Shown here piece after piece: positions 10,798-19,783 of a DNA stretch of 64,000 nucleotides. Origin of the DNA: Planctomycetota bacterium (GTDB taxonomy: Bacteria > Planctomycetota > PLA2 > JAEUHO01). Positions within the stretch are counted from its first letter, which is position 1. Every line of letters starts with the position of its first letter. The translations under genes and the position numbers were made by a program. The DNA lies in assembly GCA_029259775.1 (NCBI GenBank), contig JAJDEN010000040.1, positions 1 to 64,000 on the forward strand. Reading direction: 5' to 3'. The notes beneath the pieces are model-generated. The model searched no databases. It was not told where the DNA came from and saw only the letters and a list, made by a program, of their open reading frames with translations.

Positions 10798-12041
10798 ACG
10801 CGTCGGAGGCGAAAGTCGCGGCCACGCTCGACGTCGACGCCGTCCGCGCGGCATTTCCGATCCTCTCGCGCGAGGTGCACGGCAAGCCGCTCGTCTACCT
10901 GGACAGCGCGGCGAGCACACAGAAGCCGCAGGTCGTCATCGACGCGGTCTCCCACTTCTACGAGACGACGAACGCGAACATCCATCGGGGTGTGCATCGC
11001 TTGAGCCAAGAGGCGACGGATGCCTTCGAGGGCGCGCGCGAGGAGATGCGCGCGTTCCTGGGCGCCGAGCAGGTGGAGGAGATCGTCTTCACGCGCGGCA
11101 CCACCGAAGGCATCAACCTCGTGGCATCCAGCTACGGGCGCGCCAATGTCGGCACCGGTGACGAGATCCTGATTTCGCACATGGAGCACCACAGCAACAT
11201 CGTGCCCTGGCAGATGCTCTGCGAGCAGACGGGCGCCAAGCTCGTCGTCGCGCCGATCAACGACGACGGCGAGATCGAAATGGACGCGCTTGCGGGCCTT
11301 CTCGGCGCGCGCACGAAGATCGTGGCCGTCGGCCACATCTCGAACGCGCTCGGCACGATCAATCCCGTGGCCGAGATCGGCAGGCTGGCGCACCAGGCCG
11401 GCGCCGTGCTCGTCGTCGACGGTGCGCAAGGCGCGCCCCATGGCGCGGTCGACGTGCAAGCACTCGGCGCTGACTTCTACGCCTGCTCGGGCCACAAGAT
11501 GTACGGCCCCACGGGCATCGGCGTGCTCTACGGGCGCCGGGACCTGCTCGATGCGATGCCGCCCTACCAAGGCGGCGGCGAGATGATCCGCACCGTCAGC
11601 TTCGAGGGCTCCACGTACGCTCCCGTGCCGCACAAGTTCGAAGCCGGTACACCCAACATCGCCGGCGCGGTCGGCCTTGGCGCCGCGGCGGCGTGGTTGC
11701 GCGGCTTGGGCTTCAATGCGATCGAACGGCACGAGTCGGACGTCACGAGCTACGGCACGTCGCGGCTCGCTGAGATCAAGGGGCTGCGCATGATCGGTAC
11801 CGCCAAGCACAAGGCCGCGGTGCTCGGCTTCGTCCTGGACTGCGCACACCCGCACGACATCGGCACCATCCTCGACCAGGAGGGCGTCGCCGTGCGCACC
11901 GGACATCACTGCGCACAGCCGGTGATGGATCGCTTCGGCGTCCCCGCGACGTCGCGCGCCTCCCTGGGCGTCTACAACACGCGCGCCGACATCGACGCAC
12001 TCGTGGCCGCCCTGGCCCGCGTGCGGGAGCTGTTTGCCTGA
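10794..12041 (+). CDS. sufS: Cysteine desulfurase SufS
   Basis: SufS is a PLP enzyme that removes sulphur from cysteine and passes it to SufU. The 415-residue protein starts with the group II form VYLDSAASTQKP. The PLP lysine is in SGHKMYGPTG (K235), and the catalytic cysteine is C373 in RTGHHCAQP, within the short loop typical of group II enzymes. Such enzymes need an accessory acceptor, here provided by the adjacent sufU. The stop TGA shares one base with the sufU ATG. Confidence 0.97.
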   Translation: MNASEAKVAATLDVDAVRAAFPILSREVHGKPLVYLDSAASTQKPQVVIDAVSHFYETTNANIHRGVHRLSQEATDAFEGAREEMRAFLGAEQVEEIVFTRGTTEGINLVASSYGRANVGTGDEILISHMEHHSNIVPWQMLCEQTGAKLVVAPINDDGEIEMDALAGLLGARTKIVAVGHISNALGTINPVAEIGRLAHQAGAVLVVDGAQGAPHGAVDVQALGADFYACSGHKMYGPTGIGVLYGRRDLLDAMPPYQGGGEMIRTVSFEGSTYAPVPHKFEAGTPNIAGAVGLGAAAAWLRGLGFNAIERHESDVTSYGTSRLAEIKGLRMIGTAKHKAAVLGFVLDCAHPHDIGTILDQEGVAVRTGHHCAQPVMDRFGVPATSRASLGVYNTRADIDALVAALARVRELFA

Positions 12042-12499
12042 TGAGCGACCTACGCGACCTCTACCAGGAGGTGATCCTCGATCACAACCGGCACCCGCGG
12101 AACTTCGGCGCGCTGGACGACGCCAACCGCCAAGCGGACGGCTTCAATCCGCTCTGCGGCGACAAGATCCGCGTACGCCTGATCGTCGAGGACGAACGCA
12201 TCGTGGACATCCGCTTCGAGGGCGCGGGCTGCGCGATCTCGACGTCGTCCGCCTCCCTCATGACCGAGATCCTCAAGGGCAAGACCGTCGACGAAGCGAA
12301 GGCCGTCTTTCAGACCTTTCACGACCTCGTGACCGGCAAGACCGAGGGTGACCTCGCGACGCTCGGCAAGCTGGCCGTGTTCGCGGGGGTCTCGGAGTTT
12401 CCCGCGCGCGTGAAGTGCGCGACGCTGTGCTGGCATACGACCCAGGCCGCCCTCGACGTGAACTCAAAGAGTGAGCAGACCCCTGTGTCGACGGAGTAG
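12041..12499 (+). CDS. sufU: Zinc-dependent sulphur acceptor SufU
   Basis: SufU is the Zn-bound sulphurtransferase partner of SufS. The 152-residue protein has all ligands: C39 and D41 in PLCGD, the acceptor C64 in GAGCAIS, and C126 in RVKCATLCW. The insertion between the second and third cysteines that separates SufU from IscU scaffolds is present. No SufE or A-type carrier is in the operon, so this is a Bacillus-type SufS-SufU delivery line combined with SufBCD. Confidence 0.95.
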   Translation: MSDLRDLYQEVILDHNRHPRNFGALDDANRQADGFNPLCGDKIRVRLIVEDERIVDIRFEGAGCAISTSSASLMTEILKGKTVDEAKAVFQTFHDLVTGKTEGDLATLGKLAVFAGVSEFPARVKCATLCWHTTQAALDVNSKSEQTPVSTE

Positions 12500-12503
12500 A
12501 TCC

Positions 12504-12908
12504 ATGAACGAGCAAGACAAACCGACCGAAGCTCCCGCACCCGTCGAGACGCCCGCCCCGGCCGAGACGGCCGCGCCCGCGGACGCGGCGCCCGCCTCCG
12601 AGCTCACGATGGAAGAGCGGGTGGTTGAAGTGGTCAAGACCATCTTCGATCCCGAGATCCCGGTGAACATCTACGAACTGGGCCTGATCTACGAGGTGAC
12701 GTGGGATGCGGAGCGAAAGAAGGTGGACGTCAGCATGACGCTCACGAGCCCCTCGTGCCCTGTGGCCGGCACGCTGCCCGGTGAGGTCGAGGTGAAGATC
12801 AAGGAGATCGACGGCATCGACGACGTCACCGTCGAACTCGTCTGGGACCCGCCGTGGACCATGGAAAAGCTGTCGGAGGCCGCCAAGCTGCAGATGGGCC
12901 TGACGTAG
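12504..12908 (+). CDS. sufT: SufT / MIP18-family Fe-S maturation protein
   Basis: The 134-residue protein has a low-complexity Ala/Pro/Glu N-terminus (residues ~8-37), then a DUF59 (MIP18-like) domain: VVKTIFDPEIPVNIYELGLIYEV, a TSPSCPVAG block with the conserved cysteine, and VELVWDPPWTMEKLSE. SufT proteins help in Fe-S maturation, mostly under high demand. The start at 12504 has GGAG 8 nt upstream and excludes an unlikely basic extension. It follows sufU after 4 nt. Confidence 0.93.
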   Translation: MNEQDKPTEAPAPVETPAPAETAAPADAAPASELTMEERVVEVVKTIFDPEIPVNIYELGLIYEVTWDAERKKVDVSMTLTSPSCPVAGTLPGEVEVKIKEIDGIDDVTVELVWDPPWTMEKLSEAAKLQMGLT

Positions 12909-12910
12909 CC

Positions 12911-13720
12911 TTGAGCAGCGAGGCACTGCCTGCGGGGGTACCCGCACCGAAGCCGCGCCACCTGGGCCCCGACTACGGCGCACAGTGGCAGGACGCCGGC
13001 ATGGCGCGCGCGTACGCGCACCGCCCGCCCTACGGCGAAGAGACGTTCGCCACGCTGCTCGGCCTGCTCGCGGGCGATACGCCCGCGCGCGTTCTCGACG
13101 TCGGCTGTGGCACGGGTGACATCGCGCGTCCGCTCGCGTCGCGCGTCGAGCACGTGGACGCGATCGACGCGTCGGACGCGATGATCGCTGCGGGCCGAGG
13201 TCAGCCTGGCGGCAAGGCGGCCAACCTGCTCTGGACGGCCGCCCCCATGGAGACGGCGCTGCTGGAGGGGCCGTATGCGCTCGCGGTCGCGGGCGAGAGC
13301 ATCCATTGGATGAACTGGAGTGTCGTCTTTCCACGACTCACGGCAGTACTCGCGGAGGGTGCCGTCCTGGCCATCGTCGGCCGGGCCGAGGCCCCCCTGC
13401 CCTGGACCGACGAGCTGATCGCCATCATCCGCCGCTACAGCACGAACCAGGACTACGTCCCGTTCGACCTCGTCCCCGGGTTGCACGAGCGCGGCTGGTT
13501 CGAGCCGCTCGACACCGTGCGCACGACGACCGAGACGTTCGTCCAGTCTCGCGAGGACTACATCGAATCGATCCACTCACGGAACGGCTTCTCACGCGCG
13601 CGTATGGGCGCGTCCGCGGCCGTCTTCGATGCGATGGTGCGAGACCTGCTGATGCGTCACGGCATCGACGACGACGTGCGCCTCGAGACGTGGAGCGTCG
13701 TCAGCTGGGGCCAACTCTAG
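12911..13720 (+). CDS. Class I SAM-dependent methyltransferase
   Basis: The 269-residue protein has motif I VLDVGCGTGDIARPLA, an acidic motif II (VDAIDASDAMI) and the fold of UbiE/Coq5-like enzymes. The substrate is not known. The likely start is TTG at 12911, two bases after the sufT stop, which makes it the last gene of the SUF transcript; a longer form from 12854 would overlap sufT and has no added conserved sequence. A link to Fe-S metabolism is by position only. Confidence 0.8.
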   Translation: MSSEALPAGVPAPKPRHLGPDYGAQWQDAGMARAYAHRPPYGEETFATLLGLLAGDTPARVLDVGCGTGDIARPLASRVEHVDAIDASDAMIAAGRGQPGGKAANLLWTAAPMETALLEGPYALAVAGESIHWMNWSVVFPRLTAVLAEGAVLAIVGRAEAPLPWTDELIAIIRRYSTNQDYVPFDLVPGLHERGWFEPLDTVRTTTETFVQSREDYIESIHSRNGFSRARMGASAAVFDAMVRDLLMRHGIDDDVRLETWSVVSWGQL

Positions 13721-13733
13721 CGCCGGCCTCGGC

Positions 13734-14840
13734 CTACTTGGGGCAGCAGGGCGGCGGGCTGCAAGGGTCGGGCAGGCAGAACGGGCCGATCCTGATGCGC
13801 TTGCGCCGCGGCGCCTCGCGCGAGGACGTCGACGGCATGACGAGCGGCCACGGCTTCGCCATGTCGGCCACCGAGTTCAGCTTGCGCACACGGAAGCCGG
13901 TGCGACGGAGCAGCTCGATGATGCCCATCTTGCCCGGGTAGTGTGCCGTGCCGACGGCAACGAACGCGGTCTTGCCGGGCTGCGCCTGTGTCTTGCGCAG
14001 CATGCGCTCGACCATGCGCACGTTGCGGTCGTCGAGCATGCGCTTCATGAGCTTCTGCGACAGGGCGTCGCCCTTGTCCATGTCCTTCATCATCGCGCGA
14101 AAGAGGAGGTCGGCGTCGCCCTTCAGGTAGAGCTCGATGAGCTGCGCCAGCGGCGAGACCTTGTCCTTGCGCGCCTTCTCGATGGCGGCCACGCTCTCTT
14201 CCAGCATGCGCACCTGCTCCTTCGTCGTGAGCGTCGCGAAGATGTCGATCTGCTCGTTCAACTGCTCGAGCGCGTCCGTGTGCTTGCCGGCCTTCTTGGC
14301 ATCGGCGGCGAGGACCTGGTCGAGGGCCTGACCGCGCGTCTTGGGATCGACATCCAATGTCTGGAGCTGCAGGTAGATGGCCCACACATGCAGGTTGTCG
14401 AAGGCGTCCAACACGGCCTGGGAGAGGCCCTTGGTCTTGAAGAGCGACTGCATGCGGCCGTGGAGTTCTCCGGGCAGGATCGTCTTGAGTGACTGCCCCG
14501 CAGGCAAGCGCATGAGCGGCGCGAGGGCCATCATCGCCTTCGGGTCCATGTCGATCTCGGTGTAGAGGGCCTGGCTTGCTTCCAAGGCCTTCTTGACGAC
14601 AGGGGGGTGCGCGAGGACACGCGGGTCGCCAACGTGAATCGTCCCGAAGAGGTAGATCTTCGGCTTGGTGTCGACCTCCCACAGCATCGGTGTGCGCGGG
14701 GTCGCCGGGGCCTCGACCTTGGCAGGTGCGGCGGCGGTCGTGGCGACGGGCTCATCCGCGAACGCGTTCGCAGGAGCCAGGACGAGGGCCGCAAGCAGCG
14801 CGGCGAGAAGAGCGAGCGGGAAACGGTGCGTGCCGGTCAC
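13734..14840 (-). CDS. TraB/GumN family secreted protein
   Basis: The 368-residue protein has a signal peptide (residues ~1-28, ending NAFA) and a TraB/GumN domain: FGTIHVGDPR, ALYTEIDM, and near the end AVGTAHYPGKMGIIELLRR. This fold belongs to the Tiki/TraB superfamily of putative metal-dependent peptidases, with the GT-H and GT-H motifs supplying metal ligands. The tail is rich in Cys and Pro. GTG at 14840 is chosen because GGAGG lies 7 nt upstream and it begins directly before the signal peptide. It is convergent with the methyltransferase. Confidence 0.85.
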   Translation of the reverse strand: MTGTHRFPLALLAALLAALVLAPANAFADEPVATTAAAPAKVEAPATPRTPMLWEVDTKPKIYLFGTIHVGDPRVLAHPPVVKKALEASQALYTEIDMDPKAMMALAPLMRLPAGQSLKTILPGELHGRMQSLFKTKGLSQAVLDAFDNLHVWAIYLQLQTLDVDPKTRGQALDQVLAADAKKAGKHTDALEQLNEQIDIFATLTTKEQVRMLEESVAAIEKARKDKVSPLAQLIELYLKGDADLLFRAMMKDMDKGDALSQKLMKRMLDDRNVRMVERMLRKTQAQPGKTAFVAVGTAHYPGKMGIIELLRRTGFRVRKLNSVADMAKPWPLVMPSTSSREAPRRKRIRIGPFCLPDPCSPPPCCPK

Positions 14841-14934
14841 GATAGGCCTCCGATGCAAGAAGTGAGCGGTCCGCGTTGATACCAGAAGGAGCGGGGGCAG
14901 CCGCCCAATGCGCCTGCCGGTAGGATGTTCCCGC

Positions 14935-15702
14935 ATGGCCCACTTCGTGCGATCCCTCGCTGCCCTGCTGTTGGGCGCGTGCCTCGTCCTCGCGGATGGC
15001 ACGCACGCCGCCGCGCGCGGCACCCGCCTCTCGAAGGCCGAGCGAGCGGTGCTGGACAAGGCACTGAGCGAGAAGCGTTTTGGTGATCTGCGCAAGGAGC
15101 TCAGGCTCCTCGCGCTCAAGGTGGCCCGCCGGCCCAAGGCCGCGCAGGAAGCCTTCGCTGCCCTGCGGGCGGACTACCTTGCCAAGCGCACGGCCTGGCT
15201 CCGAGCGGCCGTCGCTGAGCGCTTCCTGCCCGTGGCACGAGAGCTGATCACCGCGCGCGCGAGGGACAAGAAGTCGACAGCCAGTGCCTCGCTGACCTGG
15301 GTTCGAAGCCAGTTGGGCGAGCACGTCGCCCGGCGCATCGCCGACGCATTGAAGGCCTCGGAGAAGCTCACCACCGCGGCCGTCCTCGAGGCTTGGAAGC
15401 AACGCAAGCGCGGGGCATGGCGGACGTTCGAGTTCCCGACAGGAGGCCAGTCCCAGATCGTGGCGACGCGCCAACTCTGGTGGTCCACAGCACGCGAGAA
15501 CCAGAGGGTGGACCGCCTGTTCCAAGCGCTCCTGCTCGACACCAAGCTGCTCGACCTCGGCAAGCGCAATCCGAAGGTGCCGTGCAAGGCCTGCCGCGGC
15601 ACGGGCGTCGAGGAGTATTTCGTCCGGCGCGGCAAGGAGCACACCCGCACCTGCCGCCGTTGCGGGGGCACAGCGCACGCTCCCGCCACGCGATATCGGT
15701 GA
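14935..15702 (+). CDS. Secreted protein with DnaJ-type zinc-finger motif
   Basis: The 255-residue protein has a signal peptide (residues ~1-25) and a helical, Lys/Arg/Ala-rich middle part. The C-terminus has two CxxC knuckles, CKACRGTGVEEYF and CRRCGGTAHA, that match half of a DnaJ cysteine-rich zinc finger. No J-domain is present. A zinc knuckle on an exported protein is unusual and hints at a protein- or redox-handling role, but the function is unknown. It is divergent from the TraB gene with 94 bp between starts. Confidence 0.7.
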   Translation: MAHFVRSLAALLLGACLVLADGTHAAARGTRLSKAERAVLDKALSEKRFGDLRKELRLLALKVARRPKAAQEAFAALRADYLAKRTAWLRAAVAERFLPVARELITARARDKKSTASASLTWVRSQLGEHVARRIADALKASEKLTTAAVLEAWKQRKRGAWRTFEFPTGGQSQIVATRQLWWSTARENQRVDRLFQALLLDTKLLDLGKRNPKVPCKACRGTGVEEYFVRRGKEHTRTCRRCGGTAHAPATRYR

Positions 15703-15789
15703 TCGGCTGCCGGGAAAGCGGATTCCCGAAACACCGACGTCCCGGCCGCTGTCAGGTAGGTACCTTTCGGGGCCCCAGGGAGAATCCAC

Positions 15790-17439
15790 GTGAACGCGTC
15801 CGAGCTCTTCGTCCGCTGTTTGGAAGAAGAAGGTGTGCGGCACGTCTTCGGCGTGCCCGGTGAGGAAACCCTCGACCTCATGGAGGCCCTGCGTACGAGC
15901 TCGATCGCGTTCGTGCCGACGCGCCACGAGCAGCATGCAGCCTTCATGGCCGCGACGCTCGGCCGGCTCACCGGCCGCGCCGGCGTATGCCTTGCGACGC
16001 TGGGCCCCGGCGCGACGAACCTCGTGACGGGCATCGCCTATGCGCAGCTCGGCGGCATGCCGCTCATCTCGATCACAGGACAGAAGCCGCTGCGCGGCAA
16101 CCTCGAAGGCAACTTCCAGCTCATGGACGTCGTCGGCATGATCGCGCCGCTCACGAAGTGGGCGACGTCGATCGCGTCCGTCGACCGGGTACCGCGCTCC
16201 GTGCGTCACGCCTTCAAGACGGCCGAGGACGAGCGCCCGGGCGCCGTGCATCTCGAGCTGCCGGAGGACGTCGCTCGCGAAGACGCCGGCGACTTGCAGC
16301 CCCAGACCCGCACGCGCGTCGACCGGCCGCTGCCGGCACCCGGCGCCATCGAAGCGGCGGCGCGGGTCATCGAGTCCGCGCGACGCCCGGTCGTGCTTGC
16401 CTCCGGCGGCGCCAATCGCAAGAAGGTCGGCCCCCAGCTCAAGGCGCTTCTCGAGCGCACGGGGCTCTACGCCCTGACGACCCAGATGGGCAAGGGCGTC
16501 GTGCCCGAGGACCATTCGCACAGCCTGTTCGCGCTGGGCATCCACAAGCGCGACTACGCCCACGCGGCACTCGACTCCGCTGACGTGATCATCACGATCG
16601 GCTACGACATCGTCGAGTATCCGCCGGCCGTATGGAACGCCGAGCGCTCCAAGCGGATCGTGCACATCGATTTTCGCGCCGCGGAGCCCGATGCGTACTA
16701 CGCACCCGAGGTGGAGGTGCACGGCGACGTCGGGCCGGCGATCGAGGCGCTCACCGAACGACTCGAAGGCAAGCTGGCCCCGCAGCCGGGTCTCGCCCGC
16801 CTGCGCGAAGTCGTCGCGAAGCGCCTCTTCGAGGAGGACTGCGCCGTCTGCCACCCCCCGACGCCTCGTGAAATCGTCTACGCGGTCCGCGAGGTCATGG
16901 GCCGCCAGGACGTCGTGTGCCTGGACAACGGCATGTACAAGGTCTGGTTCGCGCGGCTCTACCGCACGTTCGACGAGAACACGCTGCTGCTCGACAACGC
17001 ACTGGCCACGATGGGCGCGGGCCTTGCCTCGGCGATGGCCGCGCGCATGACGTTCCCCGACCGGCGCGTCCTCGCCGTGGCCGGGGATGGCGGGTTCCTG
17101 ATGAACCTGCAGGACCTCGAAACCGCGGTGCGCCTCAAGCAGGATCTCGTCATCCTCCTGCTGCGCGACGACGCCTACGGAATGATCCGCTGGAAGCAGA
17201 AGGCCATGGGCCTCCCGGACTTCGGCATGACCTACGGCAACCCCGACTTCGTGAAGCTGGCCGAGTCCTTCGGCGCGAGCGGCGTGCGCCTCGGCCCCGA
17301 GGACGACCTGCGCCACGTACTGCATGCGGCCTTCGAAGAAGGCGGCGTCGTCCTGGTGGACTGCCCGATCGACTACGGACCCAATCGCGAGCTCGCCGTC
17401 GATCTTGACGACGAGGTCGCCGCGCTGCTGGAGGAGTAG
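15790..17439 (+). CDS. Acetolactate-synthase-like ThDP enzyme, possible 2-oxoglutarate decarboxylase
   Basis: This 549-residue thiamine-diphosphate enzyme has the activating glutamate (RHEQ, E47), LGPGATNL, and the ThDP/Mg motif starting GDGGF (432-434). It would usually be named acetolactate synthase large subunit, but no small subunit is present. Instead an aldehyde dehydrogenase follows after 2 nt. The same gene pair in the cyanobacterium Synechococcus PCC 7002 encodes 2-oxoglutarate decarboxylase and succinic semialdehyde dehydrogenase, and the N-terminus here resembles that protein as I recall it. I therefore favour 2-oxoglutarate as substrate; pyruvate remains possible. GTG start with GGGAG 7 nt upstream. 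Confidence 0.85.
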   Translation: MNASELFVRCLEEEGVRHVFGVPGEETLDLMEALRTSSIAFVPTRHEQHAAFMAATLGRLTGRAGVCLATLGPGATNLVTGIAYAQLGGMPLISITGQKPLRGNLEGNFQLMDVVGMIAPLTKWATSIASVDRVPRSVRHAFKTAEDERPGAVHLELPEDVAREDAGDLQPQTRTRVDRPLPAPGAIEAAARVIESARRPVVLASGGANRKKVGPQLKALLERTGLYALTTQMGKGVVPEDHSHSLFALGIHKRDYAHAALDSADVIITIGYDIVEYPPAVWNAERSKRIVHIDFRAAEPDAYYAPEVEVHGDVGPAIEALTERLEGKLAPQPGLARLREVVAKRLFEEDCAVCHPPTPREIVYAVREVMGRQDVVCLDNGMYKVWFARLYRTFDENTLLLDNALATMGAGLASAMAARMTFPDRRVLAVAGDGGFLMNLQDLETAVRLKQDLVILLLRDDAYGMIRWKQKAMGLPDFGMTYGNPDFVKLAESFGASGVRLGPEDDLRHVLHAAFEEGGVVLVDCPIDYGPNRELAVDLDDEVAALLEE

Positions 17440-17441
17440 AG

Positions 17442-18809
17442 ATGGAATTCCAGCAGGTCAATCCAGCCACCGGCGAGTCCGGCACCGGCCATCCGAACCT
17501 GAGCGACGAAGCCCTCGGTCGCGCGCTGGCGACCGCCCACGAGGCGTTCCTGGGATGGCGGCCGACGTCGTTCGACGAGCGGGCGGCCTTGCTGCGGAAG
17601 GTCGCCGGGCTTCTGCGCGCCGAGCAGGACGAGCTCGCCGCGCTGATGGCGCTCGAGATGGGCAAGCCGCTCGCGCAAGGCGTCAGCGAAGTCGAGAAGT
17701 GCGCCTGGGCCTGCGAGTTCTACGCCGATCAGGCCCCCATCTACCTCGCGGACGAGGCCGTCGAGACCGAGGCGACGAAGAGCTACGTGCACTTCGAGCC
17801 GCTCGGCGTCGTGCTCGCGATCATGCCGTGGAACTTCCCCCTCTGGCAGTTCTTCCGTTTCGGCGCACCCGCGCTCATGGCCGGCAACGGCATCGTGCTC
17901 AAGCATGCGCCGAACGTGCCGGAGTGCGCGCTCGCCATGGAGCGCCTCTTCCGCGCGGCGGGCGCCGCGGAGGGTCTCGTCAGCAACCTCTTCGTCTCGA
18001 TCGAGCAGACAGGTGCGGTGATAGCCGCACCCGAGATCGCCGCCGTGACGCTTACGGGCAGCACGCGTGCGGGCCGCGCCGTCGCGTCCCTCGCAGGCCA
18101 AGCGCTCAAGAAGACGGTGCTCGAGCTCGGGGGCAGCGACGCGTACATCGTGCTCGACGACGCGGACATCCCGGCCGCCGCGGCCGCGTGCGCGGCGGGT
18201 CGCATGGTGAACGGAGGCCAGTCCTGCGTCGCCGCGAAGCGCTGGATCGTCGTGGACGCGGTGCGCGAGGCGTTCGAAGCGAGCGTGACAGAACGCCTCG
18301 AGACCGAGGTACTCGGAGATCCATTCGACAAGCAAACGACGGTGGGCCCCATGGCGCGGGTGGATCTGCGCGACGAGCTGGCCGGCCAGGTCGAGCGCAG
18401 CATCGAAGCGGGCGCGCGCCTGGTGCTCGGCGGCGACGTCCCCGCGCAGCCGGGTGCCTGGTACCCGGTCACCCTGCTCGCCGACGTCACACCCGGCATG
18501 GCGGCGTTCGACGAAGAGCTCTTCGGTCCCGTCGCCGCCATCGTGCCGGCGAAGGACGAGGCGGACGCCATCCGACTCGCCAACCAGTCGGTCTACGGGC
18601 TCGGTGGTGCGGTATTCACAGCGGACACGGCGCGCGGAGAGCGCATCGCTGCCAAGGAGCTCGACGCGGGCTGCACCTTCGTCAACACGTTCGTGCGATC
18701 TGATCCGCGCCTGCCCTTCGGCGGCGTGAAGGAAAGCGGCTACGGTCGCGAGCTCGGCATCTACGGCATCCGCGAGTTCGTGAACGCCAAGACGGTCTAC
18801 GTCGCCTAG
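17442..18809 (+). CDS. NAD(P)-dependent aldehyde dehydrogenase, probable succinate-semialdehyde dehydrogenase
   Basis: The 455-residue protein is a full aldehyde dehydrogenase: PWNFPLWQ cofactor segment, general base E228 in ELGGSD and nucleophile C262 in GGQSCVAAKR. The short form without a leader and the RMVNGGQSC wording fit the succinate-semialdehyde branch. It is translated directly after the ThDP enzyme, whose last codons supply its GGAGGAG ribosome site, so the two are made together and probably act in sequence: decarboxylation to succinic semialdehyde, then oxidation to succinate. Confidence 0.9.
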   Translation: MEFQQVNPATGESGTGHPNLSDEALGRALATAHEAFLGWRPTSFDERAALLRKVAGLLRAEQDELAALMALEMGKPLAQGVSEVEKCAWACEFYADQAPIYLADEAVETEATKSYVHFEPLGVVLAIMPWNFPLWQFFRFGAPALMAGNGIVLKHAPNVPECALAMERLFRAAGAAEGLVSNLFVSIEQTGAVIAAPEIAAVTLTGSTRAGRAVASLAGQALKKTVLELGGSDAYIVLDDADIPAAAAACAAGRMVNGGQSCVAAKRWIVVDAVREAFEASVTERLETEVLGDPFDKQTTVGPMARVDLRDELAGQVERSIEAGARLVLGGDVPAQPGAWYPVTLLADVTPGMAAFDEELFGPVAAIVPAKDEADAIRLANQSVYGLGGAVFTADTARGERIAAKELDAGCTFVNTFVRSDPRLPFGGVKESGYGRELGIYGIREFVNAKTVYVA

Positions 18810-18816
18810 CGACGCC

Positions 18817-19710
18817 ATGGCCGACCACGACGAGAGGACACGGGGCCTCTGGGCCACGACCGCAGCGTTCCTGATATGGGGCTTCGTCCCGATCTACTGG
18901 AAGGCCGTCTCGGCGATTCCCGCGCGCGAGATGATCGCCTACCGCGTGCTGTGGGCGCTGCCGTTCCTGGCGCTGCTGCTGCTCTGGCGCGGGGGCTGGC
19001 GGCGCGTGCGTGCGACGCTGAAGCGACCGCGCGTCCTGGCTGTGCTCGCCGGCAGTGCGGCGCTGATCGCCGTGAACTGGTTCCTGTTCATCGAAGCCGT
19101 GAACGACGGCCAGATCATGCAGACGAGCCTCGGCTACTACATCAACCCCCTGGTCAACGTGCTGCTCGGATTCGCGCTGTTGGGCGAGCGGCTGCGCCGA
19201 CTGCAGCTGATCGCTGTGCTGCTCGCAGGCGCGGGGGTCGCGGTCCTGGTCTTCCAGGCCGGCGAGGTGCCGCTGATCGCGCTCGCCCTCGCGATCACCT
19301 TTGGCCTCTACGGTCTCGTGCGCAAGCTGGTGCCGATCGACGCCCTGCCCGGACTGTTCTTCGAGGTCATCATCCTGCTCCCGTTCGCGCTGCTCTGGCT
19401 GGGCGTGCGCGTCGCGTCGGAAGGCATCGCGGACGTCGGCTGGGGCGTCTGGCTGCTGCTGCCGCTCGCAGGACTCATCACGGCGCTACCCCTGAGCTGG
19501 TTCGCCTACGGCGCGCGGCGCCTCACGCTCACGACCGTGGGCTTGCTGCAGTTCCTCGCCCCGACGGGGCAGTTCCTGCTGGCGATCCTCGTCTACGACG
19601 AAGCGTTCACGACGGCGCACCTGATCACGTTCGCGTTGATCTGGGCGGGCTTGGCGCTCTACGTGATCGACCTTCGCAGGCGGCCCCGGCCCTCGACGGT
19701 CGTGGCTTAG
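18817..19710 (+). CDS. rarD: EamA-family transporter RarD
   Basis: The 297-residue membrane protein has about ten hydrophobic helices and the RarD start pattern (GLWATTAAFLIWGFVPIYWK, then EMIAYRVLWALPF). LGYYINPLVNVLLGF, FLAPTGQFLLAI and the late ALYVIDL segment are also typical. RarD proteins are drug/metabolite-superfamily permeases with unknown physiological substrate; the name comes from a chloramphenicol-sensitivity phenotype. It starts 7 nt after the dehydrogenase stop and probably shares its transcript. Confidence 0.92.
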   Translation: MADHDERTRGLWATTAAFLIWGFVPIYWKAVSAIPAREMIAYRVLWALPFLALLLLWRGGWRRVRATLKRPRVLAVLAGSAALIAVNWFLFIEAVNDGQIMQTSLGYYINPLVNVLLGFALLGERLRRLQLIAVLLAGAGVAVLVFQAGEVPLIALALAITFGLYGLVRKLVPIDALPGLFFEVIILLPFALLWLGVRVASEGIADVGWGVWLLLPLAGLITALPLSWFAYGARRLTLTTVGLLQFLAPTGQFLLAILVYDEAFTTAHLITFALIWAGLALYVIDLRRRPRPSTVVA

Positions 19711-19783
19711 GCTCCGAGATTCGCTCCGCACCGCTTGCCGTGCGCCGCGTCGTCGTCGTGGTCGCCCGATCGGCCGTGAAGGC

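Noticed and set aside
15700..15750. Possible TGA read-through of the zinc-knuckle gene
   Set aside because: The sequence after the stop soon ends at another stop and adds no domain.
14752..17325. A very long open frame on the minus strand across the acetolactate-synthase-like gene
   Set aside because: It is antisense to a clear ThDP enzyme and the zinc-knuckle gene, has no recognisable motif, and is explained by third-position G/C bias.
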